Positions 63,758-64,000 of a stretch of DNA of 64,000 nt are shown here, piece by piece. The notes beneath the pieces are model-generated. The model was not told the origin of the DNA. It made no database searches and saw only the letters and a program-made list of their open reading frames with translations. The translations under genes and the position numbers were made by a program. Within the stretch, counting starts at the first letter, position 1; each line of letters starts with the position of its first letter. Origin of the DNA: Alnus glutinosa (lineage: Eukaryota; Streptophyta; Magnoliopsida; Fagales; Betulaceae); assembly GCF_958979055.1 (NCBI RefSeq), contig NC_084894.1, forward strand, positions 439,001-503,000, in the 5' to 3' direction.

Positions 63758-64000
63758 ATTCCCATATATATCTTTAACTTTTATACTTTAATATAACACA
63801 TGACTCACATATACAAACGGACTAAATTCGTTCAAGTAAACTAGTTGAAACATTCTAGTAAACTAGTTGAAAAAAATTTGTTCAACCCAATTTAAATAAA
63901 GAGAAGCGCTAATTTTACATCTCTCGTATATTTTTGTCTACGTGAATCTTACAAATTTAATGACTAATTTAAAGAAAAAAAAAATGTCGAAAATGTACCA

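Overview
This is nuclear DNA from a core eudicot plant, probably a woody rosid (species not identified). It is AT-rich with long low-complexity introns, and it carries TIR-type NLR genes, a plant K40-less alpha-tubulin, a Tork/Tnt1-like Copia remnant and many small hAT- and Mutator-like elements. Exon structures below were assembled by eye from splice consensus and reading-frame phase and were not checked against transcripts.

Layout. (1) 1-5.8 kb: the 5' part of a Mediator subunit MED13 gene on the minus strand, running off the left edge, with a LINE scrap and a hairpin MITE in its introns. (2) 9-35 kb: a tandem disease-resistance cluster of three units. Each unit is a plus-strand TIR-NBS-LRR (TNL) followed by the 3' end of a minus-strand mitochondrial carrier gene. 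Unit 1 keeps only the TIR exon and the start of the NBS exon, joined in frame to an ARF10/16-type auxin response factor fragment. Units 2 and 3 hold apparently complete TNLs of 1070 and 1083 codons that are nearly identical in their 3' halves. A 5'-truncated, broken Copia element lies between units 2 and 3. (3) 35.4-39.2 kb: the intact carrier gene (DTC), whose 3' end is the source of the carrier scraps in units 1 and 2. (4) 44-47 kb: an alpha-tubulin gene of the class lacking Lys40. (5) 48.8-49.6 kb: an intronless AP2/ERF factor of the RAP2.11/ERN type. (6) 51.1-61.9 kb: a 20-exon importin-beta gene (KETCH1/IPO5-like, 1116 codons).

The order DTC, alpha-tubulin, RAP2.11, importin-5-like matches, from memory, the Arabidopsis chromosome 5 block AT5G19760, AT5G19770/80, AT5G19790, AT5G19820. 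The right half of the window is therefore an old conserved housekeeping block, and the TNL array has grown against its DTC end, copying DTC 3' sequence with each duplication. The most unusual object is the TIR-ARF fusion: it is open across one predicted intron for 318 codons and contains the TIR catalytic glutamate but no complete NB-ARC, LRR or B3 domain. No tRNA, rRNA or CRISPR array was recognised.
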